Assembly: GCF_900112225.1 (NCBI RefSeq)
Contig: NZ_FOLD01000042.1
Coordinates: 1 to 43,659, forward strand
Source: Massilia yuzhufengensis
GTDB lineage: Bacteria; Pseudomonadota; Gammaproteobacteria; Burkholderiales; Burkholderiaceae_D
Direction of reading: 5' to 3'
DNA: 43,659 bases
The notes beneath the pieces are model-generated. The model was not told the DNA's origin. It worked only from the letters and a program-made list of their open reading frames with translations, and did no database searches. Positions 42,405 through 43,659 of the stretch are shown piece by piece. Position numbers and translations under genes: made by a program. Each line of letters opens with the position of its first letter. Position 1 is the stretch's first letter.

Positions 42405-42786
42405 CTGGCAAGATTTCGCTCCTTGCGCTTTCAGAGTGCTGTAAGCGTGACATTCGATCGCATTGCTGATCGCGGAAAGCGGAGAATTGCCATAACCTTT
42501 GCCTGGCGACACGGCACAACCACCGCCATGATGTTTATCGCTATGATGCCCTGCCAAAACGGTCGCTCAAGAGTCGATCCAGAATGCCCACATTCAGTTC
42601 TCCTTTCTATAACCTGACTCTGCTGCTGAGACGTGCGACAACCTGGGTCTTGGTCCCGATGTTTCAATAGCATGTTAAGCCCAGAATTTCGATCGCATGT
42701 GGTGGTGCATGCAAGCACCGTTGCGCTTATCATGCTCAGGTTTGGCATAGGGACGATGGCGTATATGGAAACGATATTTGAATCAA
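42405..42786. other. Gene-free stretch between IS3 remnant and flgB
   Basis: The 380 bases hold short frames on both strands, none recognised. The region is downstream of flgB on the minus strand, where flgC would be expected; no flgC-like sequence is seen. Confidence 0.5.
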
Positions 42787-43197
42787 CTAGTAAGGCGTCG
42801 TCCTAAGGAGTTCTTCCATCTCTTTGTATTCGTGAGACAGTTTCTGAATGGCAAGCTCATATCGAACTGCAGTGTCCGCAAAGGCAGCCCGTTCTACGTC
42901 CATGTCCACCGTATTATTGTCCACGCTTCCCTGGGACGGGACACGATATAGGATCGGGAACGGGAGCGGATCATTTGAATGTAGCGTGCGAGACCTTTGA
43001 CTGCTCTGCAGTTCTGCTTCAGACGGCGCCATCGCCTGGCTCAAGGCAGACTTGAAGTCGAGGTCGCGTGCTTTGTAATTTGGCGTGTCGGCATTGGCTA
43101 TATTAGACGCAATAAGTTCCAGCTTTCTTCCGTAAATGCTCAGTGACTTCTCCCAGAAGAGGTCATTGTCCCGCCCGTTTGCTCTGCGTATTTCCAT
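42787..43197 (-). CDS. flgB: Orphan flagellar basal-body rod protein FlgB
   Basis: The 136-residue protein has the FlgB signature LELIASNIANADTPNYKARDLDF near the start and the C-terminal heptad-like helix ERAAFADTAVRYELAIQKLS and HEYKEMEELLRTTPY, with the IDxNTVxMDxER-type segment (SVDNNTVDMDVERA). The start is ATG 43197; an open frame extends upstream but is less like the family. FlgB normally heads a flgBCDEF operon; here no flgC or other flagellar gene follows. It is a stranded copy near the right terminal repeat, probably non-functional alone. Confidence 0.85.
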   Translation of the reverse strand: MEIRRANGRDNDLFWEKSLSIYGRKLELIASNIANADTPNYKARDLDFKSALSQAMAPSEAELQSSQRSRTLHSNDPLPFPILYRVPSQGSVDNNTVDMDVERAAFADTAVRYELAIQKLSHEYKEMEELLRTTPY

Positions 43198-43564
43198 AGC
43201 CCACTCGCAATGTGTCGATGCTCCCAAGAATACAGGTGTCTTAAGAATGTAAAGCATTAAAAAGAGGCACTTTTGCCGCGCAATGTTACAGATAGTGATC
43301 CATATCTCTTTACCGCGCACTCCCGCATTCAAACCGAAGGCGCGCGACTTGGTCGAACACTCTTTGACCTGATGGTTCGACGCAACATCTGGGCAACAGA
43401 GCGGCGAGAAGGTTGTGGGGCCGATGCTAATGCAACTGACATCGTATCCGTGGATCAGGCCTCATACCAAGGTAAAAGTTCTGCCCTGTTCCGCTACGAA
43501 GTCCGCCAGACGCATGGTAGCTCGCTGTAAAGGGACTGCGTTGTCGCTCAGCTAAAGATCCCTG
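43198..43564. other. Gene-free stretch between flgB and right terminal repeat
   Basis: The 367 bases show no recognisable gene on either strand. It may hold the upstream control region of flgB. An 85-codon plus-strand frame here (43273-43530) has no start signal or family and is not called. Confidence 0.45.
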
Positions 43565-43659
43565 CGGCGTTTGTCAACGTAGTTGTCGCGTCATCTCAAG
43601 CTGCGCGTTTTAATGCTTCTGGCCGAATCCGTTCCGGATTCAACCAGACCTGATCGTCC
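43565..43659. repeat. Right copy of 95-bp terminal inverted repeat
   Basis: This is the exact reverse complement of bases 1-95. On the minus strand it holds the last 20 codons of the same unidentified gene (stop at 43598-43596). See the left copy for the interpretation as insertion-sequence end or contig-break repeat. Confidence 0.97.
43596..43658 (-). CDS. C-terminal fragment of the repeat-encoded protein, second copy
   Basis: On the minus strand this is the same 20-codon frame (VWLNPERIRPEALKRAA plus three residues) as at 2-64, identical in sequence because it lies in the inverted repeat. It shows that the gene ran inward from both ends, so two copies flank the segment in opposite orientation. 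The product is not identified. Confidence 0.4.
   Translation of the reverse strand, partial: DDQVWLNPERIRPEALKRAA

Noticed and set aside
43273..43530. Plus-strand frame of 85 codons near the right end
   Set aside because: There is no start signal or family, and it overlaps the upstream region of flgB.
1..43659. CRISPR arrays, tRNA or rRNA genes
   Set aside because: No direct-repeat array with spacers, cloverleaf-like gene or rRNA segment was noticed on reading; a tRNAscan or CRISPR finder run would settle it.

Overview
The window looks like an accessory (genomic island or plasmid) segment from a high-GC betaproteobacterium, most probably an Oxalobacteraceae (Massilia-like) organism. This is inferred from a PEP-CTERM surface protein with fragments of its regulators beside it, and from pbr/czc-type metal resistance genes arranged as in Burkholderiales. 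No replication, partition or conjugation gene is recognisable. The two ends are an exact 95-bp inverted repeat. Each end carries the last 20 codons of the same unidentified gene, so the segment lies between two inverted copies of one repeated element, or the contig simply ends in that repeat.

Left part (1-6.8 kb): a DEDDh exonuclease, a HAD-like phosphatase, a small HTH protein, an orphan MbcA/ParS-like antitoxin homologue on the minus strand, a decayed C-terminus of a CzcA/CusA pump, a solitary OLD-family ATPase-TOPRIM nuclease (candidate phage defence) and an unknown minus-strand ORF.

Metal block (6.8-31 kb): (a) a CDF-like transporter with two N-terminal metal-binding (MDCPSEEN) domains and a MerR regulator, divergent from czcC-czcB-czcA-lpd-lspA, followed by czcI-like and czcE-like periplasmic proteins and a CYP152 fatty-acid peroxygenase; (b) a second, short CDF-like transporter; (c) a minus-strand operon pbrT (cytochrome c-FTR1 fusion) - lipoprotein - broken CDF gene - ACR3/BASS-like transporter, with an IS3 remnant at its end; (d) pbrR divergent from a PbrA-type P1B ATPase, then a CzcP-like P1B-4 ATPase translationally coupled to a ZIP transporter, and kdsA. 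Four promoters in this block have the 19-bp spacer and 8-5-8 dyad typical of MerR activators. Three share one half-site (ACMTTNAA) and the fourth is PbrR/CadR-like, which suggests two metal regulons. Together the genes would take up, bind, pump across both membranes and repair the envelope against Pb/Cd/Zn/Co and perhaps arsenic.

Right part (31-43.6 kb): a Cys-rich four-helix copper-storage protein behind a Fur-like box, a fusion ORF joining an IS3 OrfA N-terminus to a DUF6328-type membrane protein, a VOC protein, a decayed IS3 element split by an intact IS30 element, an IS1182 remnant, a large secreted PHP/Ig/lamin-tail protein with a PEP-CTERM protein, broken pieces of an OmpR-type regulator and an EpsA-like LuxR regulator cut by a second IS3 remnant, and an orphan flgB. 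The density of insertion sequence debris shows that this end has been assembled by repeated insertion.
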